From NCBI GenBank assembly GCA_900765105.1, contig CAAFQM010000008.1:1-8787 (forward strand): 8,787 nucleotides of DNA, read 5' to 3'. This DNA is from an uncultured Faecalibacterium sp. Its GTDB lineage: Bacteria; Bacillota; Clostridia; Oscillospirales; Ruminococcaceae. Within the stretch, counting starts at the first letter, position 1. Each line of letters starts with the position of its first letter. The notes under the pieces are model-generated. The model did not search any database. It had not been told where the DNA came from and worked only from the letters and a program-made list of their open reading frames with translations. Below, one piece after another: positions 1 to 5,638 of this stretch. A program made the position numbers and the translations under genes.

Positions 1-13
1 CCGGATGGACAGG

Positions 14-36
14 AAATTTTCAAGAATTGAAAATTT
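14..36. repeat. Perfect AT-rich palindrome, 10-bp arms
   Basis: The arms AAATTTTCAA (14-23) and TTGAAAATTT (27-36) are exact inverted copies around a 3-base centre. There is no T-run on either side that would make it a classical terminator. An operator for a dimeric DNA-binding protein belonging to a gene left of the window is one reading; cruciform or hairpin DNA is another. Confidence 0.6.
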
Positions 37-308
37 GTGGCCACGGGACGGTTCTTGCCCTCTACCGCTGCGCTCAAAACGCATTTCCGGGAGTTGTTTC
101 CGAATTGTTAAGACGCAAAAATAAGTAGAGATTGTGCTGCTCATGTATGTGGGTCACCGTTCACACCGAACGCAGTTCCTGCCCCTGTTTGTGCAGCGGC
201 GTTGACGAAAAGTCGGTATCAGAAGGATTCAAGGTACAGTATGAAGAAAGCTGGGCGCAGTGCGGACACTACGTTCTGCTTCTTTCAAGCACAAGAACAA
301 TACTCTAA

Positions 309-342
309 GGTTGTGCGGTCAACAACCGAAAACAATTTTCGG
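309..342. repeat. Two overlapping short hairpins
   Basis: GGTTGT (309-314) pairs with ACAACC (322-327) across a 7-base loop. The second hairpin starts on the same CC: CCGAAAA (326-332) pairs with TTTTCGG (336-342) across a 3-base loop. The two stems share bases 326-327, so they would compete at that point. A further 8-base palindrome, TTGTACAA, follows at 347-354. No gene begins directly downstream with a good ribosome site, so the role is unknown. Confidence 0.45.
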
Positions 343-386
343 AGACTTGTACAACTATATAAGGTTCTATTTGTGAAAAAGAAAAA

Positions 387-464
387 TACCGCCCATGCAG
401 CGCAGCGATGGATTTTGTCGGGTGAATCGGCGGCAAAATGAATCGGGTGTGTTGCGGGGCGGTA
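387..464. other. Three-stem foldable element, possible repeat or terminator
   Basis: Three nested stems can be drawn. The outer stem is TACCGCCC (387-394) with GGGCGGTA (457-464). The middle stem is CGCAGC (401-406) with GTTGCG (451-456). The inner stem is ATTTTGTCG (412-420) with CGGCAAAAT (431-439), around a 10-base loop. TGAATCGG occurs twice, at 423-430 and 439-446. Two pairs (405-452, 418-433) are G-U on the plus-strand RNA but would be A-C mismatches on the minus-strand RNA. Read leftward, the outer stem is followed directly by TATTTTTCTTTTT, which fits a rho-independent terminator on the minus strand. It may also be a dispersed genomic repeat; I cannot test copy number. Confidence 0.5.
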
Positions 465-605
465 AAAATCTTCATGGAGAATAAATCCTCGCCGTTCTGT
501 ACTTTTCTACAAATTGGTGGGATTTGCGATAAAGGGTATCACGGATTGCGGCGAGCGTCAAGATGGTTTTGCAAAATTTATCGTGATAAAGCGGTGATAG
601 TAGGA

Positions 606-634
606 CTTATAAATCCGAAAGTTGATTTTATCAA
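606..634 (-). promoter_or_regulatory. Possible leftward promoter with GTGATA half-sites
   Basis: On the minus strand TTGATA (634-629) is followed after exactly 17 bases by TATAAG (611-606). Around and just beyond the expected start point (about 599), GTGATA occurs twice on the plus strand (583-588 and 594-599), 11 bp or about one helical turn apart. An inverted TATCAC lies at 537-542. TTTATC-GT-GATAAA (577-590) is itself a palindrome. Transcription from here would run into the foldable element at 464-387, which could end it. The region is AT-rich, so chance resemblance is a real possibility. Confidence 0.3.
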
Positions 635-652
635 TAAGTATCTTTACAAAAT

Positions 653-688
653 ACCCCCGCTCCGGGCAATGTGCTCCGAAGCGGGGGT
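653..688 (-). terminator. Rho-independent terminator after ptsH
   Basis: ACCCCCGCT (653-661) pairs perfectly with AGCGGGGGT (680-688). The stem continues inward, with a small bulge, through CGGGC (663-667) and GCTCCG (673-678), closing a loop at about 668-672. Read leftward, it sits 45 bases after the ptsH stop and is followed by ATTTTGT, a short T-rich tail. It plausibly ends the mtlA-ptsH transcript. On the plus strand no T-run follows, so it is probably one-directional. Confidence 0.8.
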
Positions 689-732
689 GTCATCAGCAGA
701 ATCAGGGAATCAGTATTCGTCAGGAATCGGAA

Positions 733-987
733 TTATGCTTCCTTGCAGAGCTTGGTCAGTTCTTCGATGGCGGCATCCTCATCCGCACCATCTGCGGCGA
801 TCGTAACAGTTTCTCCGCACTTGACAGCCAGACCCATGACGGCAAAGATCTTCTTCATGTCGGCAACTTTGCCGTTCTTGGTCATGGTGACTTTGCTCTC
901 GAAACCCTTGGCGGCCTTGCTCAGGATGCCGGCGGGGCGTGCGTGCAGACCTTCCTTGTCCTGAATGGTGATATCGATGCTCTTCAT
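733..987 (-). CDS. ptsH: HPr phosphocarrier protein lacking the Ser46 regulatory site
   Basis: HPr is the small cytoplasmic PTS protein that takes phosphate from Enzyme I on His15 and passes it to EIIA domains, and also to PRD regulators. This 84-residue protein has the family's usual length and the active-site motif G-L-H-A-R-P, with His15, Arg17 and Pro18 in place. Most HPr proteins of Gram-positive bacteria have Ser46, the target of HPr kinase, in a motif close to K-S-I-M-G-V-M. Here the matching stretch reads D-M-K-K-I-F-A-V-M-G, so residue 46 is Lys. Phosphotransfer should work, but HPr-kinase phosphorylation, and so CcpA co-repression through this copy, should not. The start follows an AAGGAG site 24 bases downstream of mtlA, so the two genes are co-transcribed. 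It is probably a transporter-dedicated second HPr, with a general HPr elsewhere in the genome. Confidence 0.95.
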   Translation of the reverse strand: MKSIDITIQDKEGLHARPAGILSKAAKGFESKVTMTKNGKVADMKKIFAVMGLAVKCGETVTIAADGADEDAAIEELTKLCKEA

Positions 988-1011
988 AAGAATCTCTCCT
1001 TTTTGTAGTTG

Positions 1012-2934
1012 TTATTGCAAGTGCTCCAGCACATAGTTCATATCGGAAGTGGTCTTGAGTTGTTCCAGTGCGTCCTCGTCTTCGAGGATCTCGCAGACGT
1101 TGCCCAGCAGGTCGAGGTGGTCGTTGCCCACACCGGCGATGCCGAACACGAGGTAGGCTTTCTCATCGCCGAAGTCCACGCCTTCGGGGTATTGCAGCAG
1201 GACAACGCCGGACTTCTTGACAGTGCCTTTCTTCTGGCTGGTGCCGTGGGGGATAGCCACGCCCATGCCCATGTAGGTGCTCACGAGCTTTTCGCGCTCG
1301 ACCATGGCATCGGCGTAGGTCTCATCGACGTAGCCGCGCTGTGCAAGCAGGGCGCCGGCAGCACGGATGGCTTCTTCCTTGGTGACGGAGGGCAGACCCA
1401 GACGGATATCTTCGGCCTGGATCTTCATGACGGAACCGTTGGACTTGGAGGCCTCGGTCACAGCAGCGGCCAGCGGAGCCACAGCAGCTGCACGCAGGTC
1501 GGAAACGATCTCCTCATTGGCAGCAGCCTCGGCCTTGGCATCCAGCACCGGCGTGGTGGAGGTCAGGGCGTTGTACAGGGCATCCAGATGCGGGTCCGCA
1601 AGGAAGTTGTCCAGCGTGATGAGCTGCGCCTGCGGTGCGCACTTGGCGGCGCGGTCGGCCAGAACACGCTGACAGACAACGACATCGGCATCGGCGGGGA
1701 TGGTGTCCACGCTGGAGTTGGTCACGGTCAGGTCGGGGCGCTCGGCCTTGATGCGGTTGTGGAACTTGGTGGCACCCATGGCGCTGGAACCCATGCCGGC
1801 ATCGCAGGCAAAGACGATCTTACGGATCTGGCCCACGTTCACGGCAGTCGGCTCCGGGATTTCGCCCTTGGCCTGTGCCTTCATCTCGTTCATCTCATTC
1901 TGGGCATCGGTCAGGCTCTTGGTGTGGCCGGAGGTGGCTTTCAGGATGATGGTGGAAAGGACGAAGGAGACACCGGCGGCGATGACGACACCCAGTAGAA
2001 CGGTCAGGATGGAATCACGGGGAGCCATGGCCATATAAGCGATGATGGAACCGGGGGAAGCGGGGCCGGACAGACCGGCACCGGTCATGGAGTAGAACAG
2101 GATCGCGCAGAAGTTGCCCACGATGGGAGCGAGGATGATAATGGGGTTCATCAGGATATAAGGGAAGTAGATCTCATGGATGCCGCCCAGCAGGTGGATG
2201 ATGACAGCACCGGGTGCAGACTGGCGAGTGGTATCATCCTTGCAGAAGAAGCAGTAGGCCAGCAGAACGCCCAGACCGGGGCCGGGATTGGCTTCCAGCA
2301 TATACATGATGGAGCGGCCGGTCTCGGCGGCCTGACTTGCGCCGATGGGACTGAAGATGCCGTGGTTGATGGCGTTGTTCAGGAACAGCACCTTGGCAGG
2401 CTCCACGAAGATGGAGACCAGCGGCAGCAGGCTGTGGGCAACGAGGAAGTCAACACCGGCGGTCAGCACGGTAAGGATGGCGGTCATGAACGGGCCGATG
2501 ACATAGTAGCCGAGGATGGCCAGAAGCAGGCCCAGAATGCCGATGGAGAAGTTGTTGATGAGCATCTCAAAACCGGCAGGGATGTGACCCTCGACCTTCT
2601 TGTCGAACTGCTTGATGACCCAACCGGCGAGGGGACCCATAACCATGGCGCCCATCAGCATGGTGTAGTCGGAGCCGCAGATGCAGCCCACAACGGCGAT
2701 GGCGGCGATGACGCGGCCGCGCTCTCCGGCGACCATCTTGCCGCCCTGCCCTGCAATGAGGATGGGCAGCAGGTAGGTCAGCATCGGGGAGACCATGCTG
2801 GCCAGCTTTTCATTGGGGAACCAGCCTGCTTCGATGAACAGAGCGGTGAGGAACCCCCATGCGATGAATGCGCCGATGTTCGGCATGACCATACCGCTGA
2901 GGAACTTGCCAAAGCGGGAAACAGCGTTTTTCAT
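1012..2934 (-). CDS. mtlA: PTS mannitol-type EIICBA transporter
   Basis: This single-chain PTS permease imports a hexitol, most likely D-mannitol, and phosphorylates it on entry. Its 640 residues match the usual length of fused MtlA. The EIIC membrane domain spans about residues 1-335, with several hydrophobic segments and the hallmark G-G-I-H-E-I-Y-F-P at 250-258. The EIIB domain (about 368-460) carries the phosphocysteine motif F-A-C-D-A-G-M-G-S-S, with Cys377. An Ala-rich linker (about 462-500) leads to the EIIA domain (about 502-640), whose active site is A-I-P-H-G-T with His563, and a second His at 606. All phosphotransfer residues are present. The ATG has an AAAGGAG site 8 bases upstream. 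It leads an operon with ptsH and is divergent from mtlR, the classic arrangement for a mannitol system. The substrate is inferred from family resemblance; a related hexitol cannot be excluded. No mtlD is seen beside it. Confidence 0.95.
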   Translation of the reverse strand: MKNAVSRFGKFLSGMVMPNIGAFIAWGFLTALFIEAGWFPNEKLASMVSPMLTYLLPILIAGQGGKMVAGERGRVIAAIAVVGCICGSDYTMLMGAMVMGPLAGWVIKQFDKKVEGHIPAGFEMLINNFSIGILGLLLAILGYYVIGPFMTAILTVLTAGVDFLVAHSLLPLVSIFVEPAKVLFLNNAINHGIFSPIGASQAAETGRSIMYMLEANPGPGLGVLLAYCFFCKDDTTRQSAPGAVIIHLLGGIHEIYFPYILMNPIIILAPIVGNFCAILFYSMTGAGLSGPASPGSIIAYMAMAPRDSILTVLLGVVIAAGVSFVLSTIILKATSGHTKSLTDAQNEMNEMKAQAKGEIPEPTAVNVGQIRKIVFACDAGMGSSAMGATKFHNRIKAERPDLTVTNSSVDTIPADADVVVCQRVLADRAAKCAPQAQLITLDNFLADPHLDALYNALTSTTPVLDAKAEAAANEEIVSDLRAAAVAPLAAAVTEASKSNGSVMKIQAEDIRLGLPSVTKEEAIRAAGALLAQRGYVDETYADAMVEREKLVSTYMGMGVAIPHGTSQKKGTVKKSGVVLLQYPEGVDFGDEKAYLVFGIAGVGNDHLDLLGNVCEILEDEDALEQLKTTSDMNYVLEHLQ

Positions 2935-2960
2935 TTGTAGCTCTCCTTTGAATGGAACAG

Positions 2961-3001
2961 GCAGGCGGTGCAGCTCCTGTGGCAGAGGAGCTGCGGCCTG
3001 C
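2961..3001 (-). other. Strong hairpin in the mtlA 5' leader
   Basis: GCAGCTCCT (2970-2978) pairs perfectly with AGGAGCTGC (2986-2994) around a 7-base loop. Outer stem GCAGGC (2961-2966) pairs with GCCTGC (2996-3001), separated by a small asymmetric bulge. It lies between the predicted start of transcription (about 3035) and the ribosome site of mtlA (about 2943-2948). There is no T-run after it, so it is not a standard terminator. It may stabilise the mRNA 5' end or affect translation. The anti-Shine-Dalgarno-like CTCCT arm could in principle mask AGGAG, but AGGAG is already paired inside the hairpin. Confidence 0.55.
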
Positions 3002-3018
3002 AGGTTGGTATTCGGAGC

Positions 3019-3032
3019 AGCTTTCGTTTCGT
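3019..3032 (-). promoter_or_regulatory. Candidate operator just downstream of the mtlA start point
   Basis: Read on the minus strand this is A-C-G-A-A-A-C-G-A-A-A-G-C-T, at about +4 to +17 of the predicted mtlA transcript. Twelve bases of it (AGCTTTCGTTTC on the plus strand, 3019-3030) recur exactly at 5578-5589, at the same relative place (+3) of the kinase promoter. It fits the CcpA cre consensus TGNAANCGNWNNCW except at the first two positions. A binding site for CcpA or for the DeoR-family regulator of this locus would fit; a site at this position would normally act by repression. Confidence 0.5.
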
Positions 3033-3041
3033 TCTGGCCTT

Positions 3042-3070
3042 ATTTTAGCCGATGGAAAGCGGGATTTCAA
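3042..3070 (-). promoter_or_regulatory. mtlA-ptsH promoter
   Basis: On the minus strand TTGAAA (3070-3065) is followed after 17 bases by TAAAAT (3047-3042), with an expected start near 3035 and a leader of about 100 bases. The half-site TTGTCACCA abuts the upstream edge of the -35 box, a typical position for an activator that contacts RNA polymerase. This agrees with MtlR being an activator. Confidence 0.75.
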
Positions 3071-3110
3071 TGGTGACAAGCCCTGCGGCTGGCACCGGGA
3101 GATGGTGACA
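3071..3110 (-). promoter_or_regulatory. Candidate MtlR half-sites upstream of mtlA
   Basis: ATGGTGACA occurs twice on the plus strand, with GTGACA at 3073-3078 and 3105-3110, exactly 32 bp apart, close to three helical turns. On the mtlA strand each reads T-G-T-C-A-C-C-A. The first touches the -35 box of mtlA. The same core forms both arms of the palindrome at 3206-3230. Repeated copies between an activator gene and its expected target suggest MtlR binding, but this is inferred from position and repetition. Confidence 0.5.
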
Positions 3111-3205
3111 GACTCCGGTGGATGAGGCAACATTTCCAATGGGTCGGCGGTCGATTTGTGCAGAGTGGCAGACATTCCGGGATACAAGGGGAGGACTGCT
3201 CCAAA

Positions 3206-3230
3206 TTTGTCACCAGACACTTGTGACAAA
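3206..3230. promoter_or_regulatory. Palindromic candidate MtlR operator
   Basis: TTTGTCAC (3206-3213) and GTGACAAA (3223-3230) are exact inverted copies with a 9-base spacer. Its centre lies about 80 bp upstream of the predicted mtlR start and about 183 bp upstream of the predicted mtlA start. The arms match the half-sites at 3073 and 3105. It could give autoregulation of mtlR, or help activate mtlA by co-operating with the nearer half-sites. Confidence 0.65.
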
Positions 3231-3261
3231 AATACGGAAACTTCTTTTCCTGTTGCAGGAC

Positions 3262-3290
3262 TGGCAGACGAACGGATGCTATGCTACAAT
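3262..3290 (+). promoter_or_regulatory. mtlR promoter (extended -10)
   Basis: TACAAT (3285-3290) is preceded by TGC, giving an extended -10 element. A weak -35, TGGCAG (3262-3267), stands 17 bases upstream. The expected start is near 3297, leaving a leader of about 32 bases before the mtlR ATG. A weak -35 with an extended -10 suggests modest basal expression, fitting a regulator gene. Confidence 0.6.
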
Positions 3291-3328
3291 AGAAGCAATG
3301 GAATTTTGCCAAGAAGGAGGAGAGCGGG

Positions 3329-5389
3329 ATGAAGGACACACCGGAACAGAAGCTGTCAGCCAATGCGCGCAGACTGATCGGACAGCTGTTCAGTCTGCCG
3401 CAGGGTTGGGTCACAGCGGAAACGCTGGCCGAGAGCATCGGTGTCAGCCGCCGTACCGTGCTGCGGGAGCTGCCTGCCGTGGAACAGTGGATGCAGGCCG
3501 CCGGAGCACGATTCACGCGCAGCCCCGGCAAAGGACTGCTGCTGGATGAACCGCCGCAGCGGCGGGAACTGCTGCGCGCGCAGCTGGAGGACGGGGGAAA
3601 GAAGGAGCTTTCCCGTGTGGAGCGGCGGCAGCAGCTCCTGACCAAGCTGTTGTGCGAGAAAGAACCCTGTAAGACGGCGGCACTGGCACGGGAATGGAAT
3701 GTTTCCGAGAGTACGCTCGCAGCCGATCTGGATGAGATTGAAATGAAACTGCGCCCGTATCGGGTGGAGATGTTCCGCCGCCCCGGCGTGGGTGTTTGGC
3801 TGCAGGGGAATGCTGCGTCTTACCGGAAGGTAGTGTCGGCCCTGCTGCGCAGCAGTCTGCCGGAAAAAGAGCTGTCGGATGTGCTCTGCGGGAAGATGCC
3901 GGAAAACCGGATGTTTTCTGCCCTGCTGGACCCCGAAACGGCGGAAACGGTCTGGAAGGTCTTGCAGAAGTTTGAACAGGACGAGCAGTTCCATCTGCCG
4001 GATGCAGGATTCCTTACATTGGCCATCCACTGCACCCTGACCATCCAGCAGCTGCGGGAGGGCGGCGACAAAGGTGCGGCACCCAAGGGGCTGCGCCCGG
4101 CGGGTAATCACGCGGCCCGGCTGGTGATGGAACTGAACCGCGCGTTCGGGCTGACCTTGCCGCCGGACGAGGCACAATATCTGGAACTGTATCTATCGGC
4201 GTATCTTGGCGCGGAGGAACCGTGGGGCAGCGCACAGGAGATGGAGCTGCGGAATCTGGAAGCGGTGCTCATCCGGGAAGTGGAAAAAGAATTGCAGGTC
4301 GATTTATCCGGTTATGCTTCCCTGCGGGATGACCTGTACTGCCACCTGCGCCCCATGCTGCTGCGGGTGGAGCAGAACATCCGCACCGAAAACCCGCTGC
4401 TGGATTCGATCCGCACGACCTATCCCGGCTTGTGGAAGGCGACCCGTGCCGCCTGTGATACGGTGCAGCAGCAGTTCGTACTTCCGACTATTTCCGACGA
4501 TGAAGCGGCCTACCTTGCCATGCACTTCGGCGCGGTGCTGGAGCAGAACGCCATGTTCCGGCTCCGGCTGCGGGTCGTGGTGGCCTGCCCGCTGGGCATG
4601 GGTTCCAGCCGCTTTTTGGCTTCCCGGCTGGGCAACGAGTTCCCTTCGTTGCAGGTGGAGGGCTGCTGCTCGGTGCGGGAGCTGAACGCTGAGAAGCTTC
4701 ACCGGAAGAAGATAGACTTCATCGTATCCACGGTGCCGCTGGAGCTGGAGTATCCGTCGGTCTGTATCAGTCCCTCCCTGTTGGAGCCGGATCGTGCGGT
4801 GCTGAAGGATGCCATCACACGGTATCAGCGGAACCATGAAACGGCACTGGAAGAACCGCCAAGTATTCCGGTGCAGAAAGAACGCCGTTCCGGGCTGCGC
4901 TACTATGCGAGCCTGACCCGCTCCATGACCAGTCTGCTGGATCATCTGACCATCCAGACCGTCAAGGCACCCGGCAGCCGTCAGGCACTGATCCGGGCGG
5001 CATCCCAGATGTTCTGTCCGCAGGAGACGCAGGCCCGGCAGGTGGAGCAGCAGCTCCGCCGCCGTGAAACGCTGGGTGATACCTACATCAAGCCCCTGTA
5101 TGCACTGCTGCTGCATTGCAGAACGAGTGCCGTACCGGATTGCCGCTTTGGCTATCTTCTGGCGCAACCGCCGGTCTATGAGCCGGGGCGTATCGTGCTG
5201 GGGGCACTGGTATTGTTTGCACCGGACAACGGAGACCCGGTCCCGGTAGAGGTGATGCAGAGCGTCAGCGCACAGCTCATCGAGGCTCCGCAGCTGATGG
5301 AGGCTTTGCGCACAGGCCAACAGCAGCAGGCAGCAGACCTGCTGGAACAGAGCTTCAACCAGAGATTCTTTGAAAAAACTGAACAGTGA
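3329..5389 (+). CDS. mtlR: MtlR-type PRD transcriptional activator
   Basis: This 686-residue protein is a PTS-controlled DNA-binding activator of the MtlR type, expected to switch on mtlA-ptsH when mannitol is being taken up. In order it has a DNA-binding helix-turn-helix (about 10-55), a second HTH/Mga-like segment (about 100-160), PRD1 (about 190-295), PRD2 (about 305-410), an EIIB-like domain with A-C-P-L-G-M-G-S-S and Cys420 (about 412-500), and an EIIA-like domain (about 530-680) with L-L-L-H-C-R-T and His596. PRD2 has both histidines, His339 and His399. PRD1 has His234, but its second site is Tyr288 in L-E-L-Y-L. Cys420 and His596 lie close to the numbering of the regulatory Cys419 and His599 I recall for Bacillus subtilis MtlR. 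The start has AAGGAGG 8 bases upstream. It is divergent from mtlA and ends at its own terminator. Confidence 0.9.
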   Translation: MKDTPEQKLSANARRLIGQLFSLPQGWVTAETLAESIGVSRRTVLRELPAVEQWMQAAGARFTRSPGKGLLLDEPPQRRELLRAQLEDGGKKELSRVERRQQLLTKLLCEKEPCKTAALAREWNVSESTLAADLDEIEMKLRPYRVEMFRRPGVGVWLQGNAASYRKVVSALLRSSLPEKELSDVLCGKMPENRMFSALLDPETAETVWKVLQKFEQDEQFHLPDAGFLTLAIHCTLTIQQLREGGDKGAAPKGLRPAGNHAARLVMELNRAFGLTLPPDEAQYLELYLSAYLGAEEPWGSAQEMELRNLEAVLIREVEKELQVDLSGYASLRDDLYCHLRPMLLRVEQNIRTENPLLDSIRTTYPGLWKATRAACDTVQQQFVLPTISDDEAAYLAMHFGAVLEQNAMFRLRLRVVVACPLGMGSSRFLASRLGNEFPSLQVEGCCSVRELNAEKLHRKKIDFIVSTVPLELEYPSVCISPSLLEPDRAVLKDAITRYQRNHETALEEPPSIPVQKERRSGLRYYASLTRSMTSLLDHLTIQTVKAPGSRQALIRAASQMFCPQETQARQVEQQLRRRETLGDTYIKPLYALLLHCRTSAVPDCRFGYLLAQPPVYEPGRIVLGALVLFAPDNGDPVPVEVMQSVSAQLIEAPQLMEALRTGQQQQAADLLEQSFNQRFFEKTEQ

Positions 5390-5397
5390 CTTATCGC

Positions 5398-5433
5398 AAC
5401 GCCCTTTCCCTGAAAAATGGGAGAGGGCGTTTT
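5398..5433 (+). terminator. Rho-independent terminator after mtlR
   Basis: A 13-bp stem pairs 5398-5410 (AACGCCCTTTCCC) with 5419-5431 (GGGAGAGGGCGTT), with one G-U pair, around an 8-base loop. It is followed by TTTT, then GCTAT. It starts 8 bases after the mtlR stop and separates mtlR from the kinase operon. Confidence 0.85.
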
Positions 5434-5527
5434 GCTATAACAAGATACCTATTAGAGAACTTTTGAACCAAAAATCATGTATCCCAGAAAGTTGGCGAAA
5501 AGCACCAAAAACACGCAGTACAATTTG

Positions 5528-5591
5528 TTGAAACAACAGCTTGACATGGGCGAGAACTATTGGTATTATAATGCCAGAGCTTTCGTTTCAA
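5528..5591. promoter_or_regulatory. Paired inverted operators flanking the kinase promoter
   Basis: TTGAAAC-AAC-AGCT (5528-5541) lies just upstream of the -35 box. Its inverted near-copy TTGAAAC-GAA-AGCT (minus strand, 5591-5578) lies just downstream of the start point. The two differ at only 2 of 14 bases and their centres are exactly 50 bp apart. The downstream copy matches the cre consensus TGNAANCGNWNNCW except at position 2 and shares 12 bases with the site at 3019-3030 in the mtlA leader. The upstream copy also sits in a small palindrome, TGTTG-AAA-CAACA (5526-5538). Candidate binders are the DeoR-family regulator encoded at 7939 or CcpA. Confidence 0.55.
5541..5569 (+). promoter_or_regulatory. 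Strong promoter of the kinase operon
   Basis: A perfect -35, TTGACA (5541-5546), a 17-base spacer and TATTAT (5564-5569) preceded by TGG (extended -10). The expected start is about 5576, with a 62-base leader to the ATG at 5639. It lies between two inverted candidate operators, so it should be strong when not repressed. It also shows that any coding sequence drawn from further upstream, such as from 5477, would begin before the transcript. Confidence 0.85.
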
Positions 5592-5638
5592 CAGTTTCGA
5601 GTTTCATAACAACAATCATGAAGGAGGCTGTTGTTCCC

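Larger units (their letters stand above)
1..652. other. Gene-poor region with palindromes and a foldable element
   Basis: No reading frame here looks like a protein on either strand: candidates are short, low in recognisable motifs, mostly lack a good ribosome site and overlap one another. Base composition is more AT-rich than in the flanking genes. The stretch contains several inverted repeats (14-36, 309-327, 326-342, 577-590, 622-634), a three-stem foldable element (387-464) and a leftward promoter-like pair (606-634). It lies downstream of the leftward mtlA-ptsH operon, after that operon's terminator. It may be an intergenic repeat, a small RNA locus or the remains of a decayed gene; the sequence alone does not decide. 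Confidence 0.6.

Noticed and set aside
305..475. 56-residue minus-strand frame beginning M-K-I-F-T-A-P-Q
   Set aside because: It runs straight through the foldable element and its T-run and has no convincing ribosome site; probably a chance frame in a repeat or structured element.
653..688. ptsH terminator as a bidirectional terminator
   Set aside because: On the plus strand the stem is followed by GTCATCAG with no T-run, and no plus-strand gene ends there.
202..806. Short plus-strand frames at 202-441 and 438-806
   Set aside because: They cross the foldable element, the ptsH terminator and the 3' end of ptsH; composition is unlike protein and the starts lack good ribosome sites.
1009..2940. 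Long plus-strand reading frames (1009-1998, 2176-2940) opposite mtlA
   Set aside because: They are antisense shadows of a clear MtlA protein; their translations are rich in Gly/His/Asp/Gln with no family motifs and no proper ribosome sites.
2961..3001. mtlA leader hairpin as a RAT-type antiterminator target or riboswitch
   Set aside because: The local regulator has DNA-binding HTH domains rather than an RNA-binding CAT domain, the hairpin lacks an overlapping terminator with T-run, and I recognise no known riboswitch core.
3356..5320. Minus-strand frames opposite mtlR (3356-4177, 4304-5320)
   Set aside because: Antisense shadows of the well-supported mtlR coding sequence, with low-complexity Gln/Arg/His-rich translations.
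5477..5638. Upstream start for the kinase adding 54 residues
   Set aside because: A near-perfect promoter at 5541-5569 lies inside this extension, and AAGGAGG plus the family's usual N-terminus support the ATG at 5639.
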